Assembly (NCBI RefSeq): GCF_022095695.1
Contig: NZ_JAIFZM010000011.1
Location: forward strand, 62,001-126,000
Direction of reading: 5' to 3'
DNA length: 64,000 nucleotides
Source of the DNA: Oceanobacillus jordanicus
Lineage (GTDB): Bacteria; Bacillota; Bacilli; Bacillales; Amphibacillaceae
Part shown: one piece after another, positions 63,061 through 64,000 of the stretch
Numbering within the stretch: the first letter of the stretch is position 1
How the letters are laid out: the number at the start of each line of letters is the position of its first letter
Translations under genes and position numbers: made by a program
The notes under the pieces: model-generated
Seen by the model: only the letters and a program-made list of their open reading frames with translations
Told to the model about the DNA's origin: nothing
Databases searched by the model: none

Positions 63061-63663
63061 TTAAAATGTGAACGTATCCCCAGGTGTATAAGATTCCTCT
63101 AAGACATATATCCCTTTTTCCTTCGGTGCATTTGGTAGTCCCAACTCTTTTTGCGAACATATCATACCATTCGAAGGAACACCTCGTAATTCTGTCGGTT
63201 TGATCTGTAGACCACTTGGCATCGTTGCGCCAACCTTTGCAACAACAACATACTGATCTTCATCAATATTAGGTGCACCACAGACAATCTGTAATGTCTC
63301 ACTTCCTACATCTACTTGGCAGACACTTAATTTATCTGCATTTTCATGAGGTTCTTTACTTAAAACATGACCTACAACAAATTTAGGTGATAGGTCAAAG
63401 TCTAATGAATCCATTACGCTTTCTGCTGCAAATAACTCCTTCATCTCATCAAGCAACGCTTCTGTCATGGTATTTTTTCCATTTGTTAGCTTTGTGAAAT
63501 GTTTTGAAGCCTGAAATATGTTGTAGCCTAATATTGCTCCATCTGAATCCGTAATTCTTGTAATATCTCCTACTTTATCATGTTTTAGCTCGTAACGATC
63601 CCCGGTTTTAAGTGGAATGATAAGTACATCACCAATACCATCTGGGTTATAAAATACATCCAT
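63061..63663 (-). CDS. ytpR: tRNA-binding domain protein YtpR
   Basis: A 200-residue protein with an N-terminal alpha/beta part and a C-terminal EMAP-type OB fold like the N-terminal of PheT ([27 protein letters not shown]). Possibly a trans-acting tRNA or RNA binder; the target is unknown. GGAAGAG precedes the ATG. It is 15 bases after ytpQ. Confidence 0.9.
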   Translation of the reverse strand: MDVFYNPDGIGDVLIIPLKTGDRYELKHDKVGDITRITDSDGAILGYNIFQASKHFTKLTNGKNTMTEALLDEMKELFAAESVMDSLDFDLSPKFVVGHVLSKEPHENADKLSVCQVDVGSETLQIVCGAPNIDEDQYVVVAKVGATMPSGLQIKPTELRGVPSNGMICSQKELGLPNAPKEKGIYVLEESYTPGDTFTF

Positions 63664-63678
63664 TTAACTCTTCCTTCC

Positions 63679-64000
63679 CTAATTGTTCTCTGGTTTATTT
63701 TTTGCAAGAATAAATACTGGTTCCAGCTGCTTGTCTTCGTAAATAAAGGGTAGAGATGTGATCGGTATTCTTCCCTCTGCAAAGAATTTCATATTCATCT
63801 GTGCCAAAATATCGTAGCCGGTCTTATTTTGGATATCAGCAATAATAAAAACATCTTGGTGAGGTACAGCTACGGCCATTTCACCCTTCATATTTGCTTT
63901 CATTTCTTCTAGAAATGCTTCATTAAGTATTCTGCTTGCATCATAACCATCTTGTTTAGCAATAAAATAAAAATCATTGCCCGCTACCGTATCTTTATTA
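63679..64000 (-). CDS. ytpQ: YtpQ (DUF1444), C-terminal part, cut by window edge
   Basis: The open frame continues without stop to position 64000 on the minus strand, giving at least 106 C-terminal residues ([35 protein letters not shown]). The pattern and position upstream of ytpR match DUF1444 protein YtpQ. Function is unknown. Confidence 0.85.
   Translation of the reverse strand, partial: NKDTVAGNDFYFIAKQDGYDASRILNEAFLEEMKANMKGEMAVAVPHQDVFIIADIQNKTGYDILAQMNMKFFAEGRIPITSLPFIYEDKQLEPVFILAKNKPENN

Noticed and set aside
1-64000. CRISPR arrays, tRNA or rRNA genes, complete insertion sequences, prophage
   Set aside because: No regular repeat-spacer pattern, no cloverleaf with anticodon loops, no transposase or phage structural genes were seen. 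The two structured repeats are the only candidate mobile-element traces.

Overview
The window comes from the chromosome of a low-GC, endospore-forming, flagellated Gram-positive bacterium, most likely a Bacillaceae member of the Oceanobacillus/Virgibacillus type. Spore genes (sspA, ytfJ, ytrH/ytrI, refZ), CcpA with cre-like sites, a tyrosyl T-box leader, an S4 leader and the sodium stator pair motPS support this. From end to end the gene order follows the Bacillus subtilis ytsJ-dnaE-ytrHI-nrnA-ytpI-ytoI ... ytkL ... ald-ackA-ytxK-tpx-ytfJI-ppnK-ytcJ-sspA-thiI-iscS-ezrA-refZ-msr-dgcP-rpsD-tyrS-acuABC-motPS-ccpA-aroA-ytxGH-murC-sftA-ytpRQ block. No rRNA, tRNA, complete IS, prophage or CRISPR array was seen.

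Layout. 1-9.3 kb: malic enzyme, replicative DnaE, sporulation membrane proteins, nanoRNase and the regulator-like YtoI. 9.3-18.8 kb: a type IV pilus locus set between ytoI and ytkL, encoding PilO, PilN, PilM, prepilin peptidase, major pilin, PilC, PilT, PilB and two minor pseudopilins, plus a divergent prepilin carrying a 20-residue-periodic beta-helix-like domain. 18.8-24.8 kb: YtkL, a PspA envelope-stress operon (DUF4178, PspA, DUF4247 lipoprotein, DUF350, membrane spermidine-synthase-like protein) behind a sigma-W-type promoter, and an M24 peptidase. 24.8-39 kb: alanine dehydrogenase, a 53-residue TTG-start protein, a universal stress protein, acetate kinase, Tpx, spore proteins, NAD kinase, sulfur-transfer genes and EzrA. 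39-50.5 kb: Msr, a GGDEF cyclase, rpsD, tyrS, a class A PBP and acuABC. 50.5-64 kb: MotPS, CcpA, DAHP synthase, a large FtsA-like ATPase, YtxGH, MurC, a nicotinate phosphoribosyltransferase, SftA, YtpR and partial YtpQ.

The main discovery is in the pilus locus. The leader of the major pilin gene contains a cyclic-di-GMP-II riboswitch aptamer with its long conserved strings and an 8-bp pseudoknot. The assembly ATPase PilB has tandem MshEN-type c-di-GMP motifs at its N terminus, and a GGDEF diguanylate cyclase lies about 25 kb away. Together these suggest that c-di-GMP controls both pilin supply and pilus extension. The divergent beta-helix prepilin is a good candidate for a tip adhesin or minor pilin.

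Other items of note: two intergenic copies of a structured RNA-like repeat whose stems covary around an invariant core; a Tpx without the resolving cysteine; a FadR-class operator in the ytsJ promoter; and a 709-residue FtsA-like protein with repeated C-terminal modules.
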